From: Paramacrobiotus metropolitanus
Taxonomy: Eukaryota > Tardigrada > Eutardigrada > Parachela > Macrobiotidae
DNA length: 64,000 bases
Reading direction: 5' to 3'
Assembly: GCF_019649055.1 (NCBI RefSeq)
Contig: NW_026570252.1
Span: 124,001-188,000, forward strand
In this document: positions 32,707 through 43,756 of the stretch, one piece after another
How positions within the stretch are numbered: the stretch's first letter is position 1
Layout of the letters: every line of letters starts with the position of its first letter
Position numbers and translations under genes: made by a program
The notes under the pieces: generated by a model
The model's database searches: none
What the model was told of the DNA's origin: nothing
The model's input: the letters and a program-made list of their open reading frames with translations, nothing else

Positions 32707-32719
32707 GGCTCTGCTACCA
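32707..32719 (-). promoter_or_regulatory. tRNA primer-binding site
   Basis: On the coding strand the LTR is followed directly by TGGTAGCAGAGCC. The first 11 bases match the site complementary to the 3' end of initiator methionine tRNA (known from other retroelements); the following bases do not. This orients the element on the minus strand and marks the 3' edge of the 5' LTR. Confidence 0.75.
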
Positions 32720-33079
32720 TCTAATGCTAGATCCAACTGTGATCCAGATACGGAGACAGAAACAGAATCTATCCCGTGGAAGCGAGCGATACGATATGGA
32801 TCGCGAGCTATGCGGAAACACAAACGTCGCACCGTAAATCGCTGACTTTTAATAATATTGAAAGTCTGCACAACAGAAATCAACAAGTGATCGGCACAGC
32901 TCGATCGTAAAACGTAGAGCCCGTTCAACAGTGCGCAACACCGTGCAGCACGTGCTATGCCGCGCCCACTATCAAAACGCAAGCCAATCAGAAGAGACAC
33001 AGCACAGACACGTAATCCTAAGGCGTAGCGCCACAGGCGTAGCGCCACTGACGTGAACGCTAGTGATCCTGGTCTCACA
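32720..33079 (-). repeat. 5' LTR (360 bp)
   Basis: On the coding strand it starts TGTGAGACCAGG and the shared repeat ends TAGCATTAGA. It matches the other LTR throughout except for one extra tandem copy of AGGCGTAGCGCCAC. The end shared by both LTRs extends 5 bp (TTAGA) past the canonical CA, right up to the primer site, and the ACTC duplication fits only if those 5 bp belong to the LTR. Confidence 0.85.
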
Positions 33080-33083
33080 ACTC

Positions 33084-34427
33084 CATCCTAATTGAGAAAG
33101 CGTTTTTGTTGGAAATTTTACCGACTTAGTAGTAAAAACTGGTTACCCGCTTATTCAGTACGTACAAGACAATAACCCAACAATAGGATCAGCCTTATCT
33201 TCCAGATTTGTTCTTTAATGGCCAATTCCAGGGTTTCTTCAGCATTGTCCTACGGCTGTCGTTAAGCGAGTCCAAATTGGCCCCGGAGCCCTTAGCTACA
33301 GTTGCAGTAAACTCACTTAGTCTTCGTACGCCTGGACGGACAGATCGCTGGTTGATTTGGCCAAAACAAAGGCAATTTGGCCGCACAGAATTTGTACGAT
33401 ATTTCGCTTGGTTTGACCAAACCACACAATTACACAATAGTTGTACTGTGGTTTAGCGCTCTCCAGCTCCGTGAAAGAATCAGACAGGAATTTGCCTTTA
33501 TACTGCATACGGTTACCGGTGGTTAACTTATTATCTTTAACCCGGTTACGAACAGCATCTAGATACTCGTAATAATTTAACCATTATCGAGTCGGGAACG
33601 TCAACAGTGGAAAATTACCAGATGTTCAAGAAAAACAAATAATTGCTAAAATAATCAAGAAATAATAATAGATAAACGGCAGTGATAATGCCAAAACGCA
33701 AAATATTGCCATAATTGCCTCTGTCCGATGCGGGGACGTTACGCAAGAGGTCACAAAGTCTTTAGCAATCACAGGTACAATCGGAGTACCTCTTAATTTT
33801 GTCACAGCATTCGTTCGCGGCAAAATGGTCTTCACCAAATGTAAAGCGTCTCTAGTGAGATATCGTGAGAAGTTGTTAGAGACTCATAAGGATAGAGAAT
33901 TCGGTAGGACAGAGATGTCGGCGATCATAGGGCAGGCATGGTTCGCGTTGGCAGTTCTTACTAACAAGTATCAGCACGTTGGTCGCCATCTGTAGTAAAT
34001 CGCAAGGATTACGAGTCGCTGGGAGATGGGACGACATATAATGTGCCGAATATTCGATTTCTTGTGATGCCAGTCGAATGGAGCACCTGTCTTCGAACAC
34101 AGTCGAACCTTCGAACACCTGCAATGAAGGGAAAAGAAAGCATATTACGACCCGAAGGAATAGAGATTCTGCTAGAGTAGATCTAAATTTTATTTGCAAT
34201 ATGTACAGGGACGAGCATCGCTCGCAAAAATACGTTCCAACGAAAAGTTGGTCCAAGTTGGCACGAGAAAACACCGTAGTTAAAGTAGAAATGAAGCCAC
34301 AATGGCAGTGTTTGGAATCGCGTTTAAATTCTCATTGGTATTTTTGGCGGGGGGGTTTGTGTGCCTGTAGAAGTCCTGACCAGCATGACTTGGTTGTTAT
34401 TCCTTGTTTTGCAGAGCCGGTGCACAC
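33084..34427. other. Host sequence between the two large elements
   Basis: 1.3 kb without a convincing gene. The part 33220-34080 is the diverged partner of 4490-5235. It separates the retrotransposon from the TM6-7 remnant of the disrupted receptor. Confidence 0.45.
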
Positions 34428-34618
34428 CTATGCACACAACTGCGTACGTTGCCAAGAGTCAGGCAGAAAATCAACGGATCCAGGACCGTTGGATGATGTG
34501 AGATTGGACGCTAATCGATACAGGGCGGGGTGCAATATGGTATTTGGACTGTAAGTGAGAATAGTGAGGCATCACATCAACGCCCACCAACAAACCATGG
34601 TATTGCCGGTGTATAACG
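34428..34618 (-). pseudogene. 3' part (TM6-TM7) of the receptor gene split by the Polinton
   Basis: Reading minus, the target duplication CGTTAT is followed by a TM6-like stretch (LYTGNTMVCWWALM, with CWW in place of CWxP), an in-frame TGA, and a TM7-like stretch ILHPALYRLASN in place of NPxxY, ending at a TAG at 34428-34430. It continues the receptor sequence that stops at 55862 on the other side of the Polinton. The TGA and a one-base frame change at the junction show it is not functional. Confidence 0.7.
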
Positions 34619-34816
34619 AGCAGCACTCAGGACCCGTAGCCAATAGAAAACGCCCATCCTACGCAGGACTGTAGCCCATATAATTGGGAAAATGTCTATG
34701 GGTGCAGTCCTGCGTATGGTGGGATACGGTGTGCGGGTGGCGTAGCAGCGTGCGGGTGGCAGTTAGCATACACGGCGACCAACCACCGCTTGCATGCAGT
34801 TACTTGCTATCCGATT

Positions 34817-34857
34817 ATTGCATACGAGCCTCCTATGCAACGGCTCCTATGCAAATC
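34817..34857. promoter_or_regulatory. Palindromic promoter element before the left ANP32-like gene
   Basis: ATTGCATA-N9-TATGCAAC (34817-34841) followed by a further TATGCAAAT half-site at 34849-34857. A TATA box (TATATAA, 34912-34918) lies about 55 bp downstream and the gene's ATG at 35054. The mirror copy is at 55617-55657. The half-site resembles the octamer ATGCAAAT. Confidence 0.7.
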
Positions 34858-35053
34858 GTGGCAATTGTCTTTGTCTACCGAACTGAGCTATTTTGCACAG
34901 GACAGACTACATATATAACGCAATGTACACTGTACGTTTATTCATAATAACTGTTAATTATTGTGTAATACCTACAAATTATTGTGCACTTGTTGAGTGT
35001 GTGTAGTATTGTACTTGTTGTCGCTGTACACTGTTTTGCACATTATCTGCATA

Positions 35054-35892
35054 ATGTTCCGCTCTCCTATTTATACTTCTATTAACCTGTTTGCGTACCT
35101 GGCCGACGAGCCCAGCGATGCCAAGACCATCATCTTGGATGAGTTCCCTTTTAGTGATTTTCGTGATATACCGCTGCAGCGTTTCACTGATCTGCGTTGC
35201 CTGTCGGCCAATGCCTGTGGAGTGAAGTCGGTTCTTGGACTGCCACCGCTGCCCCAACTGACCCAACTGCAGCTTAACGATAACCAGCTGGGATACAACC
35301 CGGACACTCCCCATTTCGAGTTGCTGGCAACCGCGACACCGAACCTGAAGCGGCTCACTTTGGCGAACAACGGGATCAGCAGTCACGACATTCTGAAGCC
35401 ATTGAAGGACTTGCCGGCCCTCCACACAGTGGACCTTGGCTACAACAGCGTGAACCGCACCCACCACTGCCAGCTCTACGACGCCGTGCCGCAGGTTATG
35501 CACTGGGACGGAGACGGTGGAGAGACCGATTGCGACAGCGATGCAGAAATGAGCGGTGAGGATATTCCTTGTCTCTGTGATGAATTAATTTTTAATTGTG
35601 TTTTATAAAGTGATTTACTCTTGTAATTTTAGGTATTTTGAATCAGGGTCGGAGAAGGGCGACGAGGAGGAAGACGACGATGTGTCGATGGCCGATTCAG
35701 GTAACTGGTTCTACTAACGTTATTGTTCCAGCTTTCGTTTGCAAAAATTTTTTTTCGGCAATTCTTGCAGATAGCACATGGCTACTGTCCGACGATGATG
35801 TGGATCATATTTCGGATTCGGCTTCCGAACCGGACATGGACGCCAGCGACCACCAGGACGAAGACGATGACGACGTCATTATGTTGAATTAG
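35054..35892 (+). CDS. ANP32-like acidic leucine-rich-repeat protein (left copy)
   Basis: Three exons: 35054-35555, 35647-35700, 35771-35892; introns have GT-AG ends and the phases agree, giving 225 residues. The order of features is that of the ANP32 (LANP/PHAPI) family: a short N-terminal cap, leucine-rich repeats (LTQLQLNDNQL, LKRLTLANNGIS, LHTVDLGYNSV), the capping motif (YDAVPQVMHWDG) and a long Asp/Glu tail made by exons 2 and 3. ANP32 proteins are nuclear histone chaperones and phosphatase inhibitors, and some viral polymerases depend on them; here the gene sits beside PolB, so a replication or chromatin role is plausible but inferred. I chose the ATG at 35054, after the TATA box and promoter palindrome. 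This copy has an intact frame; the right-arm copy does not. Confidence 0.78.
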
Positions 35893-36088
35893 TGTGGCTT
35901 TTAGTATTGTTTTGTTATTCTTGTTGTTTTCCATTACCCCCACCGGAACCCCCACAGGAATGCTGGCGGATGCTATTTTTTGTTTGTTTTTTTACTATGT
36001 TTCGTTTGTTTACTTCCTTGTTTTCACTTCCTGGTTATGAATCGTACTTCTGAACTCGTACGTGTCCAGTGTGAATAAAATTGTGTAG

Positions 36089-36136
36089 TTTGCATAGGAG
36101 GCTGGTATGCAAATCGACGCTTTTCGCGGTATAAAA
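36089..36136 (+). promoter_or_regulatory. Palindromic element plus TATA box of the left PolB
   Basis: TTTGCATA-N9-TATGCAAA at 36089-36113, perfect in both half-sites, followed 16 bp later by TATAAAA (36130-36136). The PolB ATG is at 36280. The mirror copy is 54361-54385 in the right arm. Confidence 0.78.
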
Positions 36137-36279
36137 TCCGATGATCCATAAATCACTCAAAGTTAAATTCTGACAGTTGAAATTTCGCTCTAGTAATTTT
36201 CTGACTTTCAAAATCTGCATTTGTGCAAATTCAGTGTTCACTATTTCGTTTCGTCGGATTTTTTTTACTCTTAAAAAAT

Positions 36280-39190
36280 ATGGATTACGAGTTATCGGAA
36301 GATGACCTTGTTGATGCGGCGGCTTTAGCGGCCTTAGACGACTGGGTCTTTGATGATGAGGCAATGGTCTTATCGCATGAGGACATGGTTGATGCTGCCG
36401 AGTTGGCCGGTATGAATGACTGGGTATTTAATGAGCCTCAAGTGGGAGGTGGTATCCCTGAGAATTTTCAAGTGGCCGAACATGTTGCTGTCGAGGCTAA
36501 AGGGCACCGGTTTTCGAAGACACACAATATGCGTTTCAAGTGGTTTATGGTTAGCGTGCATGATTTGGACGCTATCAGTTTCATCGAAGCACCTGCTGTG
36601 ATAGTGGCTGTATTGGATTATATTCTTGCAACTGTTTTGGAGGGAATCGCAGATCACCAATATGTTCGTGTATCGGTGGAGTCGGCACATTTGTCCTTTC
36701 CTATCTGGACGCCCCCGACTTTGCGATCACAGCTGACCGTGCAGCGTTGGATGGCGGAAATATCGAAGGTCCTCAATTCGCATCAAGAGTTGATCATTGA
36801 TGATTCGTTTGCGGTTTCCGTGGAGCATACGGAGATTCCGTCTGGTCGATGTGTCCGGGACGTCCCGTTGTTATTGTACCAGAAGCTGAAGAAGATGAGG
36901 TCGGTCATCTTGGTCAACAACGACGACGAGATTTGTATGGCCCGCGCGCTGGTAATCGGTAAAGCCTTTGCGGATGGTCGGGAGGATTACGCCAGACACA
37001 TTGCCAAAGGAAAGAGAAAATCCTTGCGCTGTCGAAGGAGCTGATTGAAGATGCTGGCCTACCTATCCGGGAATACACGCTCGCGGATGTCACGGCTTTT
37101 GAAAAGGTACTTCCTGGTTATCAGGTTGTTATCGTTAGCACCATGCAAGCCAACAGTATAGTATACAGCGGAAAACCTGAGAAGAAGCATATCTGCCTAT
37201 TGTTCCATAATCGCCATTTTGACGTGTTGACCTCTATGACGGCTTTCTTCAACCGTGGCTATTGGTGTTTTGAGTGCAACAAAGGGTACAACGACCGAAG
37301 AAATCACCGTTGCGCGGGACAGTGTAATCAGTGCCTGCGTCCAAGTTGTTTAATGGACACCTCGAACATGATCGCCTGCACTGATTGCAATCGGCAATTT
37401 TATGGACAGTCTTGCTTTGATCACCATAAGCTGGGTCCCGGCACAGAGATGTTGTTTCGCAATCGACGTAGCATTTGCAGTACCGTAAAATTGTGCAACC
37501 AATGCGGATCAGTTTATTCCACGATGAGAAGAAAACCGGGAGCCATTCATCGTTGCGGCGAGATGTTTTGCAAGACCTGTCGAGAACATGTCATAGGGGA
37601 TCATCGATGCTACATGAAACCAAAGACTTTGGGTCCGTTTCGAAAGATGCAGTTTTCCGATGCCCAGTTTTTATTTTTTGACTTTGAGACCTACGTTGCG
37701 GACGATGGACAGTTGCATCCTAATCTCGCGGTAAGCGTAACTATCATCAAACGTTTTTTGACTGTTAAAAGAATACGTTTGTTGAATGCTTTTGTAATAC
37801 AGTAGCAAATCATTTGAACTTTGTCACCCCCACTGAAACCCCCACCGACGTTCTGCTATATTTCATGGCATCTTTAGGTGGTGCAGAATGACGAAGGCGA
37901 GGAGTGGATATTTCCAGAAGAAACCGAACCGCTTGGAGACATCACTGAGCAACTATGCCGATTCCTCTTTAGCGATGACCACCGGGATCATTACATCATC
38001 GCGCACAATTTTAAAGTAAGTTCTACAGTGGTTGTTTGTTTCATCTTATCAAAAATGGTGTTGTTCATTTGAAGGCTTTCGATGGGTATTTCATTATGAA
38101 CTGGCTTTTAACGAATGGCATCGTTCCCCGGGTGATTATGAATGGCGGCAAGATAATGCAACTGGATGTACCACAGCTGAACATCCGCTTTCGGGACAGC
38201 ATTAATTTCAACCCACAAAGCCTGTCCAAATGGCCCGCCACGTTCGGCATTGCAGACACCGCTAAAGGCCTTTTTCTACATCGTTTTAATCGCCCCGAAA
38301 ACTGAGACCAAGTGACGGAGTTCCCTTCAATGGACGAGTACGGATACCAGTTTATGAACAAAAAGGACCGGGAATCTTTCAAGATATGGTACGAAGATGA
38401 AGTGGCTGCCAAAGAGAACACCTTCGACTTCCGCAAAGAGTTTGTCAGATACTGCAGCAACGATGTAACTGTGCTTCGCAAGTGTTGTCTGCAGTTCCGC
38501 AGTCTCTTTTTGGGCATCAGCAGCGGAATCTGTCCATTTTCGTCATCCATAACCATTGCCGGATTATGTGGTTTGTATTGGCGTACGAATATCCTCAAGG
38601 CTAACCAGATCGGTTTGATCCCACCACAAAGATACCACTCCAATAGAAACCAGTCCGTCAAGGCATTGAAGTGGCTGCAGTGGATGGAGCTGGAAGAGAA
38701 TTATCCCATCCAGACCAGAGCCTCAGGAGCAGAATTTAAAATTGGACAGTATTTTGTGGATGGATACTCCGCCTCTACCAGCAAAGATTTGAATTTCACG
38801 GTTGCTGGTACCATGGATGCCCTGAATGCACTGCTCCGGACACGATTCATCCTTTCCGAAACCTGCCCATGAGCAAGATTTATGAGGAAACCATTCAACG
38901 GGATGCTCGTATTCGTAGCATGGGCCATGAACTTTGCGTGATTTGGGAGCACGAGTTCGACAGCCTTGTGAAACAGGAGCTATTTTTTGCAGCCTTTATC
39001 GAAGAAATCACTGTACGGCAGCCCATCAATCCCCGGGATGCGTTTTATGGCGGTCGCACGAATGCCACCAAGCTTTTTCATAGTGTGAAGGACGACGAAA
39101 AGATTCGCTACTTTGATGTTTGCAGCGAATACCCCTACGTTAACAAGAACAAGCGTTACCCCATCGGACATCCGACCATCATCAATAAGG
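36280..39190 (+). pseudogene. Truncated DNA polymerase B copy in the left arm
   Basis: Exons 36280-37730, 37878-38015 and 38074-39190 copy the first part of the PolB gene of the right arm. The copy ends at the inverted-repeat boundary just after palm motif A, so motifs B and C and the KxY region are missing. It also has a one-base deletion near 37016 that the right copy lacks, and shares with it an in-frame TGA (38303-38305) and a frame change near 38770. It cannot make a working polymerase. Confidence 0.85.
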
Positions 39191-40477
39191 AGAAAATTTC
39201 CTAAAACATTTAAACGATTCAGACAGAAGCAAAATAACAAATAAAACGACCGCAGAATTTTTTTAAAAAGTCCGTGAGCTTTAAGCAGCGCTCACACTGT
39301 AAACTGTAAAACAGGAGGGTATGTAACGGTTTGCGTAAAAAAGTTTCAAATGTTATTCTTCGTCATTACTCTTCGGTTCTTGCCTGTAGAATAAAGGCAG
39401 GGAAAAAGTTTAAAAATGTTCAGTCTTTCTCTGGAAAGCTGAAAGTTTTACGAAGGTTCTCTGCGTTCGCGAACATTAGTTTAACACTTTAGCTTACTGT
39501 AACTTGCAGCTGATTGTAGTGAAAGTGATAACAATCCCAGCAAAATTACTCGTATATCATTTTGAGAATATTTGACACCGATAAATAGTCCGGTAGATGC
39601 GTAAAATGAATACCCTTATGAATTAACAATTTCCAGTTTTAGGTTCCTTGGTAATAATTTACAGTAACAAGAACCCAGGTGCCAAAACACAAAACTAGAA
39701 ACTGTCTGTATTTTAGTATTATTCTATGAAATGCAGACGCAGTAGAATAAAAGGCCCATAGATATGCTGCGTGTTTTACCGTATACTGTATAGTGCATAG
39801 ACGCTAGGAACAGCTTAAAAAATAAAGTGCAGGCAGGCAGGAGGCGGTACTCCGGGCGGAAGTAACAGTACACTGAGTACAGGGAATACTGTCAATACAC
39901 TTTGCAGTTTTGCACTATGCCACCGAGTGCGAGGAATGAGTGAAGGAAATAGGAAATGTCAGTGAGCATTTGGGCATTAAGCATGCTGTATCATCACTGT
40001 CTCAAGTTCTATCAAAGTCTGTAAATTGAGCTTACGCTCAAGTCGTTGCTGTGGAGGCAGATCTGCCTCTGCTCCTTCAACTATGCTCCTGGGAAAGAAA
40101 GCCATAAAAACCTGTAGCAAGACCGGGCTTGCATAATGTGTGCCTCTCGAACACAAAGGCGCGTATTACAAAGGAGCTTTGCTCAGTCTGTTTGGTTGAA
40201 ACAAAACAGACAGTTTCAATTAAGTTCTGCAAAGATAGCACCAGAACTGTGTGCGACTTCATCATTTCTTTACGAGCACTTACTCGCCTGCTATACGGCT
40301 ATCCATCAGAAAGTAAAAGTGTGCCTTTGAGAATAACACTGGATTACTCGAATGCACCGTATGCATATTTTAAGTACGAGTAACAATTATATGTTATTGG
40401 ATAATGTTACCTCAGTTTATCTATATCAGCAGTGGTAGTTGCGGTTATTGCTTTAATAAGCAATAAATGTTGTTAAA
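39191..40477. other. Polinton unique region without recognised genes
   Basis: 1.29 kb starting at the inverted-repeat breakpoint. Only short frames (up to 84 codons) with no homology I can recognise. A Polinton would be expected to carry integrase or other genes at such a position; none is seen. Confidence 0.5.
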
Positions 40478-40993
40478 ATGGATCGACGCATTATCACAGA
40501 TCGTGATACCGGCCGACGAAAAATCTTCAATGGAAAGCGTTGGTGCTTAGTTTGCTCTTTAGAATTGTGTTCTAACATTGCGGCGGTCGGAGGTTTTTGT
40601 AGATCGCATGCGAAAAGTAATGGAGTTGGTAAGTGCCGGTTGTGCATATAATTTAATTTCTTTCAACGTTAATTTAAAGTAAATATGGACATTTTACTTC
40701 ACGCGTATTTGACTTCATCTGTTTAATACTTCTTTTATTTAACTCATCTGTTTAATACTTCTTTTATTAAATTCTTCCTGTATTCCTGTTTATTGAATTC
40801 CTTCCTGTAATTTATTAAATTCTTAACTAATCACTCCATAAAGATACGTTATTGTACTATAGATGTTCCCAAACCCAAAATAAAGATTCATAATCAAGAT
40901 GCAGTTCACTCTTCGTCGCCCATCGGGGAATTACATCCGGCAGCGGTCATTGCTAATTATTTGACGAAACCTCGTCCACATCGGATCGCGTGA
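40478..40993 (+). CDS. Small spliced Cys/His protein (putative zinc-binding)
   Basis: Exons 40478-40628 and 40863-40993 join in phase 1 across a GTAAGT...TAG intron to give 93 residues. The N-terminal half has WCLVCSLELCSN...GGFCRSHA, a C-x2-C-x4-C...C-x2-H pattern like the short zinc-binding repeats with GxCxxH signatures. The second exon has no recognised domain; another frame of it remains open to a GTAAGT donor at about 41056 and encodes an acidic stretch (VITDVPEDFPDEQLDPP), so the 3' end of the gene is uncertain or frameshifted. Confidence 0.45.
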
Positions 40994-41445
40994 AGTCTGT
41001 GATCACCGATGTACCTGAGGATTTCCCAGACGAACAACTGGACCCGCCAAAATATTGTAAGTTATCGCGGAACTAGTACGTAGCTGCAATTAAGTTTGAT
41101 TTTTTTGTTCTGAAAAAGTTAAAAGGGAAATTAACATGTTTAATCCTTATGAAAATTACTATTCATATATACACTATATATTGCAGTTGTTATAGCTTAT
41201 ATATTTTCTATACATTTACTGTAGTAATACCAGCATTGTATTTACTATTGGTCCAGCGACCTACATACTTTTTACTTTTCGCGCTGCCGTTGATTTTACT
41301 ATTTACTTAACTGTTTACTTTTTGTAACCTTCCAGTATTACTATTATTATTACTCACATTTTACTTTACCATTGTACACTTAGTTATCTTTTTCTTCCTT
41401 AATAATTACTATTAAAATAGTACGAGGAACTACAGTAACGATCTT

Positions 41446-42637
41446 ATGGAGCGTTGGATTTTGACTATCGAGTCGATCATTGCTATTTCGGTTTGCGTCC
41501 TGGCTCTCGGATTCAGTTACGTCATGACACGCCGGCTAAATCAAGACAGCCTTGAAGTAAGTTCTTGGTGGTGAACAGTTTTTAATTGACATTCGATATT
41601 TTCAAACTATTCATATTTTTGTTTCCTTAGAACAATTTTGGTGTCATACGTAACAAAGCTGGTTGCAACCGAAATCCCACAGTTTTTGGTGTTCGCTACG
41701 CTATCCGGGCTATGATGTGCAGACTCGGCAGATCCTTTCGTATCATGGGAAATTGCGATCCGATTATTGGCGAAGAGCCTGTTGTGGAAATTACAGATTT
41801 TCCGATTCCTGAGGTGGCACAGCCGGCTTGTCACGCTAAATTGCCAGATGACTTTGTACCAAGTAGTGCCAGTTTGAGCCCAGTCACGCTTGGAATTGTG
41901 TATAAACAAGCTGGTAAGTCAATTCAACAAAGTTCCGGCATTATTAAAAAAACGTTTTTTTTAAATGACTGTCGTGGAGATAATTTGTGCACCAAACATC
42001 AGTAATTACTGTACTGCACAATAACTGATATAATTGTATTATTTAAACATGCATCACATTTTGTATTATACAGTAACTGCTGTAATTGAAACATTTCAAC
42101 AGTGTAATCACTTTTGCAGGACTCGCTTTGCGGATGGCTCGCTTCAAAAAGTACCTTCACTTAAAACAGGTACTGTTTCTTTTGCCGGCTGAAGAGCGCC
42201 CACCAGAAGCGGATATGCTTACGTCGCAGGCGTACGGGAGAATGCTGTTTGCAAGGCCGAGCGTAGCGCAATTCTTTTACCAACTGGAACACTGTTTTGT
42301 ATCTCAGCTGGATTTGCTTGACCAAGATCCATTGATTCGGTTGTATCAGCTCCCGGAAGCTTGTAAGCAGTTGATGCGTCAAACGTTTATTGCGAACATT
42401 ATGCAAGACGTCGTAATGGTTGTATGCGATAACCTTACTGCCGGAGCTGACCGTCTGGAAGATCCTGAAAAGTTTCGAGAGACTCAGCAAACGATGGTAA
42501 CAAGCTTCTTTACCACTGCAGCGTGGCGCTACATGCTCCTGCGACAATCATTTATCACGGAACAGGTGTCTGCTAGCGTCTTGCGTCGTGGTGCAAACGG
42601 AAAGAAGTCGAAGAATGCTGATAAGTTCGGATTTTAG
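41446..42637 (+). CDS. Spliced Polinton membrane protein, function unknown
   Basis: Three exons, 41446-41556, 41631-41913 and 42120-42637, with GTAAGT donors and TAG/CAG acceptors in agreeing phases, give 303 residues. Residues 7-28 form one hydrophobic segment (IESIIAISVCVLALGFSYVM) followed by basic residues, suggesting a single-pass anchor. The middle is Cys-containing (MMCRLGRSFRIMGNC), and exon 3 (172 codons) is mostly helical with no recognised domain. A poly(A) signal AATAAA is at 42810-42815. It lies upstream of the capsid cluster, so a virion-membrane or assembly role is possible but unproven. Confidence 0.6.
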
Positions 42638-43756
42638 TGAGTTTGTCGGTTGTTTGAGCAGTTATGTTAGTATAAACAGCTATTTTTTCGTTGTGCCTTT
42701 TGTTTGGTGAAGTTAGCGGGACGGTTGTGTGAACATTTGCATTTTCAGTTTTTTTAATCATTGTGCATTTTTTTCTATTTTATTTGTTTAGTTTTTTGTG
42801 TTAAACGGGAATAAAAAGCGGCTGCTTATTTAGTTCCGTATACTCGTATTTATTGGAGACTGTATGTAAGCGAAGGCTGATCAGCAAAAGTTAAAGCTTA
42901 AATTTATAATATCTACTTACATGCCACATTATCTGCTAGAACAAAGGCCAACAGAAGTTTACTGTATGCTTTTCATGTGTCTGCTCCCCTTTCGGTATGA
43001 TGTGTTGCATTTCACACATCTGCGTTTCGGGTGGTCTTTATTATGTAAGGTTGCCTGGTCTTGCTACACTTTTGTTTACACAGTGAAACAGCATAGTGAG
43101 CCTTTGCGGCAAGTGGCCAGGCCCTGGTTCTATGCATAACACCTGTGCTGGCTTATAATAGTGCCACGTCGTATTACGTACGTTTTTATTTTGTCCTAAG
43201 GCCGCGACTGTCTTGACCACAGCAGCTGAAATTATTTCTAAGTGTACTACGTATGTTATAGGTTACCGTTCTGCAAAAAATCAGATTTTTCTGAATCTGT
43301 AGCCCTGGCCTTTGTGCCCTGGCCAGTCAACTGGAGCAATGACTATGTGGGAAATTTTATGGCTTTTTTCATATCTGCGGACGAAAGAACCGGAGAGTAA
43401 AGTGACGGTGAATGTCATTTAATTGTTTTTCTCATCTTTTTTATCCGAAATCAAGAACATTTGGAGCCACCGGGCGCCATTATCCGCGCTCGGTACGTCC
43501 ATTGTTAGCGGCATCCGGCAGCTTCCTTGTTGCACCATGGCTGTGTTAGGACCCTCGTTATCGGGCATGCACGTCTGTGACACGCGGCTAATTCCAGTTA
43601 ACTTCAACCAAAAAGCAAAACTCCGTTTATCTTGAATGTAGACTGTTGAATGTAGATAATCCGAATAAAATGGAGCGTTAGTTGGTGGACAGGAAGGAAT
43701 TGTCTGAACCAAATCCACAAAACCAAATCCTTTTTTTTAATTTTAGACACTTTGAT
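42638..43756. other. Polinton gap before the Tudor-like exon
   Basis: 1.1 kb with no recognised gene apart from the poly(A) signal of the upstream gene. The expected N-terminal exon of the penton-like gene was sought here and not found. Confidence 0.45.

Larger units (their letters stand above)
16952..33079 (-). mobile_element. 16.1-kb Ty3/gypsy-like LTR retrotransposon lacking reverse transcriptase
   Basis: Two direct repeats (16952-17297 and 32720-33079) bound the element and are flanked by the same 4 bp, ACTC (16948-16951 and 33080-33083). Reading the minus strand, the order is 5' LTR, tRNA primer site, 1.47-kb leader, coiled-coil gag, capsid/nucleocapsid, long protease ORF, partial RNase H, integrase, short tail ORF, 2.9-kb repetitive 3' region, 3' LTR. 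Gene order and integrase type fit Ty3/gypsy. The LTRs differ visibly only by one 14-bp tandem copy, so insertion was recent. The internal region holds about 94 AAAGGTCA motifs. Confidence 0.9.
34619..39190 (+). repeat. Left terminal inverted repeat arm, 4.57 kb
   Basis: Matches the reverse complement of 51286-55855 from the terminus up to ...AATAAGG at 39190, where identity stops abruptly inside a PolB exon. The two arms differ by a few single-base indels and substitutions only. Each arm carries an ANP32-like gene and the N-terminal part of PolB. Polinton inverted repeats are usually a few hundred bases to about 1 kb, so this arm is much extended. Confidence 0.92.

Noticed and set aside
32686-33078. 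130-codon minus-strand frame in the 5' LTR, shared with 16918-17232
   Set aside because: It lies in LTR sequence, runs off into unrelated flank in each copy, and has no domain.
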